Of a stretch of 64,000 bases of DNA, positions 57,955 to 64,000 are shown in pieces. Numbering within the stretch: the first letter of the stretch is position 1; every line of letters starts with the position of its first letter. Source of the DNA: Mycolicibacterium senegalense (GTDB lineage Bacteria; Actinomycetota; Actinomycetes; Mycobacteriales; Mycobacteriaceae); assembly GCF_019645875.1 (NCBI RefSeq), contig NZ_CP081000.1, positions 5,020,417 through 5,084,416 on the forward strand. Reading direction: 5' to 3'. Under the pieces are notes generated by a model. The model did no database searches and was not told the DNA's origin. It worked only from the letters and a program-made list of their open reading frames with translations. The position numbers and the translations under genes are program-made.

Positions 57955-58599
57955 TCAGAACTTCCTCGCCGCGCGCAGCTGCGCATTGAACCAGGCCCGC
58001 CTCCCCGCGACGGTCTGGCCTTGCTTCGACACTTCCTGGAAAAGAGGCTCACCTGCGGCGGCCGCGGCGCGGAACTCATCCTCGGTGTACTCGACGATTC
58101 GGCCGTCGTTTCCGGTCCACGCGGTGACCAGCCGGGCAAGTTCGGTCAACCGCTGGTCCCACGCATCGTCGTCCCCGGAATCGCCACGGCGGACCAAGAA
58201 CAGGTCGATGTCGCTGTCGAGCTTCATGTGCCCGGTCGACGCGGAGCCGAACACCGCGGCGTACTTGAGATCCTCGCCCCACTTGTCGTCGAAGTGCTCT
58301 TCCAGTCTGCTGAGGAACGTGGAGTTCAGCCGCGACAGCATCCTGATGGGCTCGGCCGCGAGGTGCTCGGCATTGAGGCGGTAAGTGTGGGTTCTACCCA
58401 CCTCGTCGTGCAGCACCACGCCCTGCGCGGTGAGCCGGTTGAGTACCTTGCGGATGCCTTCCCCCGACGCCTTGGTGAGGATGCGCTGGACCTGGCTGAT
58501 CGTGAACGTGACGTCTGCACTCGCCAGGACAGTAAGCACGTCGCCGTCGAGCGTCGGCGTCACCGTTGCGAACGGCTTGTTCAGCTGCATGACCCGCAT
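57955..58599 (-). CDS. wHTH + nucleotidyltransferase protein (MNT-like)
   Basis: A 214-residue protein: an N-terminal winged helix (SADVTFTISQVQRILTKASG with EGIRKVLNRLTAQGVVLHDE) and a C-terminal Pol-beta-type nucleotidyltransferase with GS at 118-119 and DSDIDLFLV (catalytic Asp130 and Asp132). MNT domains are found in toxin-antitoxin pairs (HEPN/MNT) and in defence loci; no HEPN partner is adjacent here. ATG 58599 (MRVMQLN) or ATG 58590 start it. Two palindromic boxes just upstream suggest self-regulation by the wHTH. Confidence 0.78.
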   Translation of the reverse strand: MRVMQLNKPFATVTPTLDGDVLTVLASADVTFTISQVQRILTKASGEGIRKVLNRLTAQGVVLHDEVGRTHTYRLNAEHLAAEPIRMLSRLNSTFLSRLEEHFDDKWGEDLKYAAVFGSASTGHMKLDSDIDLFLVRRGDSGDDDAWDQRLTELARLVTAWTGNDGRIVEYTEDEFRAAAAAGEPLFQEVSKQGQTVAGRRAWFNAQLRAARKF

Positions 58600-58604
58600 C
58601 CTTC

Positions 58605-58638
58605 TCTAACTAAAGTTAGAGTAACACAACTATAGTTG
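58605..58638. promoter_or_regulatory. Two operator-like palindromes upstream of the nucleotidyltransferase gene
   Basis: TCTAAC-TAAA-GTTAGA at 58605-58620 and CAACTATAGTTG at 58627-58638 share the core AACTAWAGTT, with centres 20 bases apart, about two helical turns. They begin 6 bases before the ATG, so binding would block transcription start and translation. A wHTH self-operator is the simplest reading. Confidence 0.65.
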
Positions 58639-58732
58639 GAGTAGGTTGAGTGGCAATCCGCCTGCCATGCCACGTACAGCCGATGTGTCACATATCGGAT
58701 TCGGGCTTCCGAGCAACATGCTCTGCAAACAG

Positions 58733-58757
58733 AAAAACCCACCGTCGCCAGTGGGTT
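58733..58757 (-). terminator. Terminator downstream of the tRNA-Phe fragment
   Basis: On the minus strand AACCCAC (58757-58751) pairs with GTGGGTT (58742-58736) across 8 bases and is followed by TTT. It lies 7 bases beyond the 3' end of the tRNA-Phe fragment, which is where a tRNA-Phe transcript would end. That supports the fragment being the original chromosomal 3' flank. Confidence 0.75.
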
Positions 58758-58764
58758 CTCTCAG

Positions 58765-58813
58765 TGGCCAGGGCCGGGATCGAACCGGCGACCTTCCGCT
58801 TTTCAGGCGGACG
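58765..58813 (-). other. tRNA-Phe 3' half, attachment (att) site of an integrative element
   Basis: Read on the minus strand this is the anticodon arm onward of tRNA-Phe: CGTCCGCCTGAAAAGCGGA (anticodon GAA in plus-strand positions 58802-58804), then the variable loop, CCGGTTCGATCCCGG (T arm) and the 3' acceptor strand CCTGGCC plus A. The 5' half of the tRNA is missing: no GGCCAGG acceptor and no normal D arm. tRNA 3' halves of this kind are the usual attB core of integrases. The intact tRNA-Phe should lie at the far end of the element, outside the window. Confidence 0.8.
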
Positions 58814-59003
58814 GGATAGCCACTGACCTGCGGTTTATTTGATTCTGTGCGTCGTATGCGCCGCGTTGAGCTGCGCTGACGTATTCAGCCTGTCCGACGA
58901 ACGGACGTAAACCGGACACGGTGCTTGCACTCCTGACCAGGAGCTTCGGCGCTGCCGCTTGCGTAATGGGCGGCGTCGGGGCCTCCGGGGAGCAGGCATC
59001 CCG

Positions 59004-60557
59004 ATGCCCAGATTCGCATCGTCATCCCCCGACTCGACATCGCTTTGCGGCTCGGCGTCCGCACCTGCCGGCCCGGTACCAAGGCCCGGTTCTCCGGGTG
59101 CCTCGGTGGACGGGAGGTCGCGAGCGCCCGAGGCCGCCAGGCCGCAGGGCGGGAGAGCGCCAGCGGTCGGCAGTACGTCGACCGAGGCATCCGACCTCAA
59201 CCCGGCCGCGGCCGGCGGGCTTGTTATATGTGCCGAAAATGTCCGCGCGCCGATTAGCGACGGGATCGCGAAGGGCGAGCTGCGGGCGATCGACGCGTTG
59301 CACCTTCGGTTCCCGACGCCCGAGATGGTCGCCGCGGCTGCGGCAATGTCCGAACCCGTGGCCCCGTGGGCGTCTGGTTGTGAGCGTCGCGGCGTCGAAC
59401 CTGAATCCGGCCGGTTTCGCGTTTTCATCGGTCCTGGTGTCGTGCGGCTCGGGTGGACCAATCCTGTCCGGGCCGAGAAGGCCGCCGAACGGGGCCTTGC
59501 GCATCACCAACGTGATGTTGACGACGCCGAGTTTCGAGTCAAGGGCGGTCTCGCTGCCGGGCACGGTGATCGGGCCGTCGGGTCTTCGATCCGACGGAGT
59601 CTTACGGCAAGCGACCCTTCTGGTACCGGGGGTGTTATCGCCGAGTGGTCCCGAAAATCACGGTCGGCGATGTGCCGCACCTTCGCCGAACTCGACTACA
59701 CACCGCTGGTGGAATCTGGGCGCGTTCCGGCGATGGTGACACTCACCTACCCCGGCGACTGGGAAGTGGTCGCACCCGATGGAGCCAGCGTGAAACGGCA
59801 CATGGTGTTGTGGCGCAAACGGTTTCAACGCGAGTACAGCGAGCCGGCTCGATACATCTGGAAGCTGGAATTCCAGCGGCGCGGTGCTCCGCACATTCAT
59901 CTGTGGATGACGCCGCCGATCTCGCCAGGACGATCAGGCAGGGGCTTCGCTCAATGGCTTTCCGAGACGTGGGCACATGTCGTCGACCACCCTGACGCCG
60001 AGCAGAAAGCGCGGCACCGGCTCGCTGGCACCGCTATCGACGTGCGCAACGGACTGAGAGCCCGCGACCCGAAACGGTTGGCGATCTACTTCACCAAGCA
60101 CTCGTCACCAAATCTGAATGGCGACAAGGAGTATCAGCATGTCGTTCCCGAACTGTGGCGACAGCCGGGCCGCGGCCCTGGCCGATTCTGGGGCGTGTAC
60201 GGACTCAAGAAGGCCGTCACCGTCGTCGAGGTCACTCAGGACGCATACCTGGCCGCGCGCCGGATCGTGCGGCGGTGGTCACGCAGCCAGGCGGTGTACG
60301 GCGACGTTACGCAACGGTTCCCGACCGCCGTCGTGCCGCGAACAGCCAACCGTGTCGTGGTCCGCGTCGAGCGCACGACCGGAAAGGTTCGATACCGAAG
60401 GGTCCGGCGCCGACGAACGTTATGCGACCAAGGCGGGCTCAACGGCGGCTACGCGCTAGTCAACGACGGACCATCGTTCGCCGCCCAGCTCGCGACCGCC
60501 CTATTTGGTGCTGCTACGACGGCTCGCCCGTCGCCTCAGCGCGGGATGTGCGTGTGA
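59004..60557 (+). CDS. HUH-type rolling-circle replication initiator (Rep)
   Basis: A ~517-residue protein; the conserved core begins near base 59640 (VIAEWSRKSRSAMCRTFAEL). Motif 1 is AMVTLTYPGDW, motif 2 (HUH metal site) PHIHLWM (His about 297 and 299), and the catalytic-tyrosine helix is LAIYFTKHSS (Tyr about 361); further conserved parts are ERRYRIS-like GPGRFWGVYGLKKAV and RRIVRRWSRSQAVYGD. It nicks DNA to start rolling-circle replication of the element. ATG 59004 is used because of GGGGAG at 58987-58992; the N-terminal ~200 residues are Pro/Gly/Ser-rich and the true start or a frameshift within them cannot be settled. Its 3' end overlaps the next gene by 22 bases on the other strand. 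Confidence 0.72.
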   Translation: MPRFASSSPDSTSLCGSASAPAGPVPRPGSPGASVDGRSRAPEAARPQGGRAPAVGSTSTEASDLNPAAAGGLVICAENVRAPISDGIAKGELRAIDALHLRFPTPEMVAAAAAMSEPVAPWASGCERRGVEPESGRFRVFIGPGVVRLGWTNPVRAEKAAERGLAHHQRDVDDAEFRVKGGLAAGHGDRAVGSSIRRSLTASDPSGTGGVIAEWSRKSRSAMCRTFAELDYTPLVESGRVPAMVTLTYPGDWEVVAPDGASVKRHMVLWRKRFQREYSEPARYIWKLEFQRRGAPHIHLWMTPPISPGRSGRGFAQWLSETWAHVVDHPDAEQKARHRLAGTAIDVRNGLRARDPKRLAIYFTKHSSPNLNGDKEYQHVVPELWRQPGRGPGRFWGVYGLKKAVTVVEVTQDAYLAARRIVRRWSRSQAVYGDVTQRFPTAVVPRTANRVVVRVERTTGKVRYRRVRRRRTLCDQGGLNGGYALVNDGPSFAAQLATALFGAATTARPSPQRGMCV

Positions 60558-60970
60558 TTGCGCATGACCTCGGTGGCAGCTTGCGTTGCTCCGCTGGCCC
60601 CCTGAAACGCGCGTTTGGCGCCGTCGAACGCCTTCGATACCTCAAGCCAATGATCGAGGTCGATCATTGACCGGTCCAGCTTGCCCGACAGCGATTGGAC
60701 AATGTCGGCGATTTGCCAGCCCATGCATGCGAGCCGATTGACAATGTGATTGACCACCGCAGGATCGCTCACGCGGGTTCCGAAGTCATCGATATCGGTG
60801 GCCAACGTGCACGTTTTCGAAAACAGACGTTCGGATAATGCGACAAAGGGTGCCGCGTCGCCCCATCGGGGGAAGTCAGGCACGCCTGGTTCGAGGTGTC
60901 CGCTCGGAGCTGTAGGCCAAAGTTGTTCATCCATGGTCCAACCGTATGGACGCAAGTACGCATCTAGCAC
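60536..60970 (-). CDS. Hypothetical protein of the integrated element
   Basis: A 144-residue soluble protein with no recognised domain: DDFGTRVSDPAVVNHIVNRL, MGWQIADIVQSLSGKLDRSM and an amphipathic C-terminus (FDGAKRAFQGASGATQAATE). The composition looks coding and is AT-richer than flanking genes. GTG 60970 gives this length; ATG 60934 (MDEQLWPTAP) is a shorter choice. It is divergent from the following helical protein (61077) and overlaps the end of Rep. Confidence 0.55.
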   Translation of the reverse strand: MLDAYLRPYGWTMDEQLWPTAPSGHLEPGVPDFPRWGDAAPFVALSERLFSKTCTLATDIDDFGTRVSDPAVVNHIVNRLACMGWQIADIVQSLSGKLDRSMIDLDHWLEVSKAFDGAKRAFQGASGATQAATEVMRNHTHIPR

Positions 60971-61076
60971 CGCCCAGCGGATAAATTTCCTGACGACACC
61001 GGCGGGACTGTCGGTACCGGTGGCTACTTTCGATGCAGGGCGCCGCGACGTGCGGGCTCACGGCTGGAGGTGGAAC

Positions 61077-61562
61077 ATGGAACCCGTCACGATGGTCGCG
61101 GCGGCAGTCGCGATCGGAGCATCCGAGGGTGCACGCGAAACAACAAAAAAGGTGATCGGTGACGCCTACGCGGCGCTGCGGAATTGGATCACGAACAAGT
61201 ACAGCTCGGTGACCGCGGAGGTTGCCGGCCTCGAACAGGAACCCGATGAGGAACTCCGCCGCGCGCTGTTGGCGAAGAAGCTCACCGCGGCGGGGGCCGC
61301 CGAGGACTCGGAACTTCATCAGTTGGCGCAGGGGCTCCTGGCCGCCGTCGAGGAGCAGGACCCCGGCCTTCCAACAACGGTCGGCGTAGCCCTACGGAGG
61401 GCGTCGGTCGGCGGCGACATCGAAGTCGTGAACGTCTCCGTAGACGGCGGGAGCGGTGTAATCGCCGAGGACATTGTGGCGGACGGGTCGGTCCGGATCG
61501 GTGGAGTGTCGGCTCGCGCCCCTCAGGAGCCGCCCCACCCTCCACAGGCGCGGGAGCGGTAG
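61077..61562 (+). CDS. Helical-domain protein, first part of a probably frameshifted gene
   Basis: A 161-residue reading frame. The first ~95 residues are a helical domain found at the start of many actinobacterial signalling proteins (MVAAAVAIGASEGARETTKK; YAALRNWITNKYSSVTAEVA; EEQDPGLPTTVGVALRRASV). It is followed by a strand-rich segment (GGDIEVVNVSVDGGSGVIAE; IVADGSVRIGG). The frame stops at 61562, where the -1 frame is open from upstream and continues with a Pro/Ala linker and a NVNAGRDIITHVNYG segment into the next gene. Start ATG 61077 with GGAGG (61066-61070). Best read as the first half of one protein. Confidence 0.6.
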   Translation: MEPVTMVAAAVAIGASEGARETTKKVIGDAYAALRNWITNKYSSVTAEVAGLEQEPDEELRRALLAKKLTAAGAAEDSELHQLAQGLLAAVEEQDPGLPTTVGVALRRASVGGDIEVVNVSVDGGSGVIAEDIVADGSVRIGGVSARAPQEPPHPPQARER

Positions 61563-61693
61563 ACGGTTCGTCTGCTCCCGCGCAGTCCTTCGCCTCTTCG
61601 CAGCGCAACGTCAACGCCGGCCGCGACATCATCACCCACGTCAACTACGGGGCGCCCACGGAGGCCGGCAACAGCGGCGGTCGCATCCGTGCA

Positions 61694-62254
61694 GTGACCG
61701 TGTCGATTGAAGCGCTGCCGATCGGCACGAATCTCTGGGCCGTGAAGGTGAACAACGGCACCTCCGGCCCCATCACCGATCTCGATGTCGACGTGTACAC
61801 GGTGGAGGACGACGGCGACCGTTCTTCAGACCGGTGCCGACCGGCGAAGGGGAACATCTCCATGCGGCAGCTTGTGCACGATGTGCTGTCAGAGGGCTTG
61901 AGTGGAGGTCTCGACGCGATCGGGCAGCGGGCTCAGTCGATGTACTCGGGAATGCCGCCTGGGTTCGGATTCGGTTCACAGATGTCGCAGCTGGGTCGAC
62001 TGGGGAGCTTCGGTCCCATGTTGTCCGGCCAGTTCATGAACTCGCCGCAGGGTTCCCAGGTGCTCCAACACATGCAGCAACAGATGGTCGACAGGTTCCC
62101 GCAGGTTATCCCCGCCGGCCAGTCGGCGGGTGTGCTGTACGTGGTCGACGGCGACGCCGAGGTGCGCGCCGACATCCAGTTCGCCGACGAGGTGGGAGCG
62201 CTCTGGCGCCGCGCGTTCGGCGAGTCGCCGGAACCGGTACTCGAAGAGGAGTAA
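61694..62254 (+). CDS. Second part of the probably frameshifted gene; hypothetical
   Basis: A 186-residue frame beginning GTG 61694 (TVSIEALPIGTNLWAVKVNN). The first ~35 residues are a beta-sandwich-type domain (WAVKVNNGTSGPITDLDVDV), the middle is Gly/Met-rich (MPPGFGFGSQMSQLGRLGSF), and the end returns to strands (VIPAGQSAGVLYVVDGDAEV) and a conserved FADEVGALWRRAFGE. In the same frame, upstream of the GTG, codons 61562-61693 encode a Pro/Ala linker and NVNAGRDIITHVNYG, joining onto the end of the previous gene in -1 frame. No enzymatic motif is evident. Confidence 0.55.
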   Translation: MTVSIEALPIGTNLWAVKVNNGTSGPITDLDVDVYTVEDDGDRSSDRCRPAKGNISMRQLVHDVLSEGLSGGLDAIGQRAQSMYSGMPPGFGFGSQMSQLGRLGSFGPMLSGQFMNSPQGSQVLQHMQQQMVDRFPQVIPAGQSAGVLYVVDGDAEVRADIQFADEVGALWRRAFGESPEPVLEEE

Positions 62255-62258
62255 GTAC

Positions 62259-62936
62259 ATGATCCATTCCGCCGAGCAGCTCCATGCACTCGTCGCCGCT
62301 TGCGAGCAGTTCCGCGGCTCCGAAGCCCCTGATGGCTACCGCGACGGCCTCGCCCTCTGCGTGATCGACAGCGTGCAGTCCACGGGCGTCACATACAGCA
62401 GCGTGGAGAACGTCGTCGCCAGATACCGCGCCTACCGCCGCGAGCAGGGCGGGGATCCGAATCGCGATGGTGCAGTCGAGTTGCTGGCCATCTTCGACGA
62501 GCTAGACGGGCCGGAGGGATGGGCGAAGAAGATCGGCAACAGCAACCGGACCTCCACCCGCGGCGGGGTGCTCAAGTCCGAGGCGATCCGCGATGCGGCC
62601 CGCGTGCTCGACGCCGCGGGGATCAGCGACAGCGCCGGACTTCGGGATGCGGCCGAGGACGGGTCGCCGATGGATCAGGTAAGCACGGCATGGTGCGCGG
62701 TCAAGGGGCAACGCAGCGGGATCACGTGGCACTACATGCTGATGCTTGCCGGCATCCCGGGCGTGAAGCCCGACCGGATGATCTGCCGGTTCATCGCTGA
62801 CTCCTTGGAGCTGCCCCGGCGCGGTGTTACGCCGACCTTCGCGCTGGAAATCCTGACCGCCGCGGCGAAGGAGATGGGCATGTCGCCGACCGATCTCGAT
62901 CATGCTGTGTGGCAGTTCCAGCGGATCCGGAAGTAG
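62259..62936 (+). CDS. HhH/DNA-glycosylase-like helical protein
   Basis: A 225-residue helical protein: SVQSTGVTYSSVENVVARYR; then GPEGWAKKIGNSNRTSTRGG, LKSEAIRDAARVLDAAGISD, and GQRSGITWHYMLMLAGIPGV followed by KPDRMICRFIADSL. The last resembles the HhH-GPD turn of base-excision glycosylases (GITWHYMLMLAG with D..v.RF). The catalytic Asp cannot be assigned with confidence. ATG 62259 follows the previous stop (62254) with GAAGAGGAG (62243-62251), so it is co-translated with the gene before. Likely part of the same conflict module. Confidence 0.6.
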   Translation: MIHSAEQLHALVAACEQFRGSEAPDGYRDGLALCVIDSVQSTGVTYSSVENVVARYRAYRREQGGDPNRDGAVELLAIFDELDGPEGWAKKIGNSNRTSTRGGVLKSEAIRDAARVLDAAGISDSAGLRDAAEDGSPMDQVSTAWCAVKGQRSGITWHYMLMLAGIPGVKPDRMICRFIADSLELPRRGVTPTFALEILTAAAKEMGMSPTDLDHAVWQFQRIRK

Positions 62937-63140
62937 AACTTCGTCGGCCCTCGTGGCATCCGGGCAGGTGGCTACGTAGATCGATCGGCCACCGTGTTAT
63001 CGGTTGCGGGTGGGTGGTACCCGTGACGAGAGTAGTGTCCGGAGTCGGGGCCGTCGCGCTAGCCATCCCGCCGCCGGGTTAACTTCTGGGCGAGCGCCAG
63101 TTGGACGAACAGTTGACCAACCAAGGTCGGAGGAGGTCAC

Positions 63141-64000
63141 GTGAATCCGCCTTCTGACGGACCCAGCCATTCTGCCTCCGCGTCTGCACTGGGGTACCTC
63201 CACCAAACCCGCTGGGGGCTTCTCGAACTCCTCCGGTCGAGGTCGGACGATCCGACTCGCAGCCTGACGATGGAGATGTACGACGACGTCGCCTGGGACG
63301 AAGCAGGAACCCCCACGGACCTCAAGCAGCTGAAGCTGCACATCGGGTCGGCTCCTCCGAATCTCACCGATGCGTCGACCGATCTGTGGCGCACACTACG
63401 GGTGTGGATGGACGGCTCCTCGCCGGGCGATCCGTACGGCCCGGTGTTGAGCTTGATCACCACAAGCAGTGTGGGTGTGGACTCAGCCGCTTCATACCTT
63501 CGGACGGTCAACAGGGACCCCACGAAGGCGTTGGCCAAGCTGGAAGAGACCGCCCGCACGTCCACGTCGAAAGAAACCGAGACCTCGCGCAGCCAGTTCC
63601 TCGCGTTGAGTTCCGCGAACCGCGCGGCGTTCATTGAACGTGTCTACGTCATCGACCAGTCGCCGGATTTGGATGGCGTCGACGAAGAAGTCGCCCTGAC
63701 TCTCAGATGGCTAGCGCCCAGCGAGCACTTTGACACGTTCATGGACCAGGTGTGGGGATGGTGGAGCCGTACATCGCTGAGGATGCTTCAGGGGCAGCGT
63801 GGACCTGTAACCGTCGCCGAGGCGCAATCGGCACTCGAACGCATTCGTGACGGCTACTCCAGGGAGAACCTCCCGATGCTGGTCGAAGCCGATGAATTGC
63901 AGATCGACCCGTCTTCGCATCACGACAGGACGTACGTCAAGCAGTTGAAGTTGCTGCAGGTGAGACCTCGGCCGATCGAGAAGGCGATCATCGACTACCA
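63141..64000 (+). CDS. ABC-three-component (ABC-3C)-like defence protein, partial
   Basis: Truncated by the window end; 286 codons are visible. The N-terminal region (SALGYLHQTRWGLLELLRSR, then MEMYDDVAWDEAGTP and QLKLH) matches DUF4297-like nuclease domains (E/D-x-QxK pattern). The next part (FLALSSANRAAFIERVYVID) and the segment VWGWWSRTSLRMLQGQRGPV (about residue 203) resemble the C-terminal domain of ABC-three-component defence proteins, whose hallmark is a GWW motif before a helical end. GTG 63141 has GGAGGAGG (63129-63136). Partner ABC ATPase and middle components would be further right. Assignment is from motif memory only. Confidence 0.62.
   Translation, partial: MNPPSDGPSHSASASALGYLHQTRWGLLELLRSRSDDPTRSLTMEMYDDVAWDEAGTPTDLKQLKLHIGSAPPNLTDASTDLWRTLRVWMDGSSPGDPYGPVLSLITTSSVGVDSAASYLRTVNRDPTKALAKLEETARTSTSKETETSRSQFLALSSANRAAFIERVYVIDQSPDLDGVDEEVALTLRWLAPSEHFDTFMDQVWGWWSRTSLRMLQGQRGPVTVAEAQSALERIRDGYSRENLPMLVEADELQIDPSSHHDRTYVKQLKLLQVRPRPIEKAIIDY

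Larger units (their letters stand above)
58600..59003. other. Intergenic junction region
   Basis: About 400 bases with no credible gene: operator palindromes (58605-58638), a stretch without clear signals, the tRNA-type terminator (58733-58757), the tRNA-Phe fragment (58765-58813), and about 190 bases of element leader before the Rep start, including a GGGGAG ribosome site at 58987-58992. Confidence 0.5.
58765..64000. mobile_element. Integrative element, left part (runs off the window)
   Basis: The region begins at the tRNA-Phe fragment and contains genes unlike the syntenic chromosome to the left: an HUH replication initiator, an opposite-strand hypothetical, a probably frameshifted two-part gene with an amyloid-like segment, an HhH-type protein and the start of an ABC-3C-like defence gene. 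No integrase is visible here; the gene may be at the right end. The right boundary is not in the window. Element type is suggested to be of the actinomycete integrative/replicative (AICE-like) sort, inferred from Rep. Confidence 0.65.

Noticed and set aside
58765..58850. A complete tRNA-Phe gene
   Set aside because: Only the 3' half matches. No GGCCAGG acceptor strand or D arm is found in the next 60 bases, so it is a fragment.
58835..59564. Minus-strand frames near the left end of the element (an integrase was hoped for)
   Set aside because: No tyrosine or serine recombinase motifs are visible and the composition looks like a shadow of the Rep region.
1..64000. CRISPR arrays and insertion sequences
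   Set aside because: No regularly spaced direct repeats with spacers and no transposase-like frames with inverted ends were seen.

Overview
The window is high-GC actinobacterial DNA, very probably from a rapidly growing Mycobacterium (Mycolicibacterium). Genes for mycothiol-, F420- and MoaA2/MoaD2-linked proteins, WhiB, RpfA, SepH and mycobacterial XPB all occur. From about 0.3 to 54 kb the order largely mirrors, in reverse, the M. tuberculosis stretch Rv0889c to about Rv0853c as I remember it (citA, fprB, serC, sepH, spoU, marR, cspB, moaA2-moaD2-rpfA-moaE2-mog-moaC2, XPB, fadB-fadA, dapC, far, kdc), with several lineage-specific insertions. Identities rest on sequence reading and recalled family features; no database search was run.

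Layout. 0-6.1 kb: end of pdxH, citA, a mycothiol-type isomerase-like protein, a VOC protein and a YkoEDC-like ECF uptake operon ending in a small P-loop kinase. 6.1-18.2 kb: fprB, an AurF-like diiron protein, serC, sepH, an rRNA methylase, a MarR regulator, small membrane and START-like proteins, and cspB. 18.3-22.9 kb: second molybdopterin gene set wrapped around rpfA, which has a CRP-type site and a c-di-AMP (ydaO) riboswitch upstream. 22.9-28.4 kb: an XPB-associated domain protein, an esterase and XPB helicase. 28.5-37.1 kb: accessory metabolism (cupin, MFS, LysR, SDR, SnoaL, F420 enzymes, a methyltransferase, and a TetR/FAD monooxygenase pair with two matching operators). 37.1-43.6 kb: fadB-fadA, an old yellow enzyme, dapC and a WhiB3-like regulator. 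43.8-54.2 kb: a Thr-rich lipoprotein with a multi-TM sensor protein, an LLM oxidoreductase, START-like proteins, two universal stress proteins, far, an internally deleted kdc, an orphan Hcp, a UBP zinc finger, a TetR regulator and two secreted proteins.

54.5-56.4 kb holds the most interesting chromosomal module: a TIGR04222-type membrane protein with a Gly/Cys-rich tail, a DUF692/MNIO iron enzyme and a 60-residue protein, joined by ATGA overlaps. It looks like a membrane-anchored Cys-peptide modification system.

At 58.76-58.81 kb lies the 3' half of a tRNA-Phe gene with its terminator still next to it. It is best read as an attachment site marking the left edge of an integrated element that runs off the right end. 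The element carries an HUH replication initiator, a hypothetical gene, a probably frameshifted two-part gene with an amyloid/RHIM-like segment at the break, an HhH-type protein, and the start of a protein resembling ABC-three-component defence components.
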